Shown in pieces: positions 6,544 through 6,600 of a DNA stretch of 6,600 bases. Position 1 is the first letter of the stretch, and each line of letters opens with the position of its first letter. Below the pieces are notes generated by a model that was not told the DNA's origin, searched no databases, and worked only from the letters and a program-made list of their open reading frames with translations. Source of the stretch: Anaerolineales bacterium UBA6663 (GTDB taxonomy: Bacteria > Chloroflexota > Anaerolineae > Anaerolineales > UBA6663); the NCBI GenBank assembly GCA_002455335.1, contig DKKP01000274.1, positions 1-6,600 of the forward strand, in the 5' to 3' direction. The position numbers were made by a program, and so were the translations under genes.

Positions 6544-6600
6544 CACAAACGAAGAGGCCGTGATGCTGGTGAAGTCCGCATCACGGCCTCTTCGTTTGTG
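6544..6600. terminator. Perfect 23-bp inverted repeat, possible bidirectional terminator
   Basis: Bases 6544-6566 pair without mismatch with 6578-6600 around an 11-base loop (6567-6577). The inner stem is GC-rich (GAGGCCGTGATGC) and the outer part is A-rich on the left and T-rich on the right (TTCGTTTG), so RNA from either strand would form a stem ending in a U-rich side. This suits a terminator for the tail operon and for any minus-strand transcript entering from the right. The U-tract is interrupted and partly within the stem. The stem reaches the last base of the window and may be longer. A repeat of another kind, such as an element end or an assembly fold-back, cannot be excluded. Confidence 0.55.

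Noticed and set aside
6531..6584. GTG 6584 as start of the minus-strand helix-turn-helix gene (86 residues)
   Set aside because: The extra 18 residues are encoded mostly by the loop and one arm of the hairpin and add nothing to the domain, so ATG 6530 is preferred, though its own ribosome binding site is poor.
1..6600. CRISPR array, tRNA, rRNA, transposase or defence system
   Set aside because: I saw no regularly spaced repeats, no cloverleaf or rRNA-like stretch, and no transposase or nuclease motifs; nearly the whole window is accounted for by tail genes.

Overview
This window reads as the 3' half of the tail module of a long, non-contractile-tailed (siphovirus-type) phage or prophage. Six plus-strand genes are packed almost without gaps from the left edge to position 6338: tape measure protein, distal tail protein (Dit), a receptor-binding or baseplate-like protein with a lectin-like end, a small Pro/Thr-rich protein with a twin-arginine start, a Gp37-like tail hub protein, and a short coiled-coil plus beta-helix fibre or spike. 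No terminase, capsid, lysis, integrase or replication gene is visible, so the sequence cannot separate an integrated prophage from a free phage.

Layout. 35-2209: tape measure, whose frame is open to the left edge. 2209-3102: Dit, start overlapping the previous stop by one base. A 25-base gap with a strong ribosome binding site precedes 3128-4015. The small gene 4018-4365 follows after 2 bases and overlaps the hub gene (4346-5461) by 20 bases. The hub overlaps the fibre gene (5454-6338) by 8 bases. This spacing implies one polycistronic transcript with translational coupling at several joints. From 6339 to the right edge there is no plus-strand gene. That stretch holds a possible convergent minus-strand helix-turn-helix gene (6324-6530) and a perfect 23-bp inverted repeat with an 11-base loop (6544-6600), which may be a bidirectional terminator.

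How the genes fit together. The tape measure sets tail length and lies in the tube lumen. Dit forms the ring that joins the tube to the tip. The Gp37-like protein probably occupies the hub position. The lectin-like protein and the beta-helix protein are the likely host-contact parts. The role of the small Pro/Thr-rich protein is unknown, and it is the most unusual item here.

Host. The DNA is GC-rich with G/C-biased third codon positions. The small protein's Pro/Thr linker followed by an LPVVM segment resembles the ends of many secreted Chloroflexota proteins (PT-rich linker, then a YLPLVMR-like end). A Chloroflexota host is therefore my best guess, but it rests on one short protein and is weak. 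Family names below come from pattern recognition by eye; no search was run.
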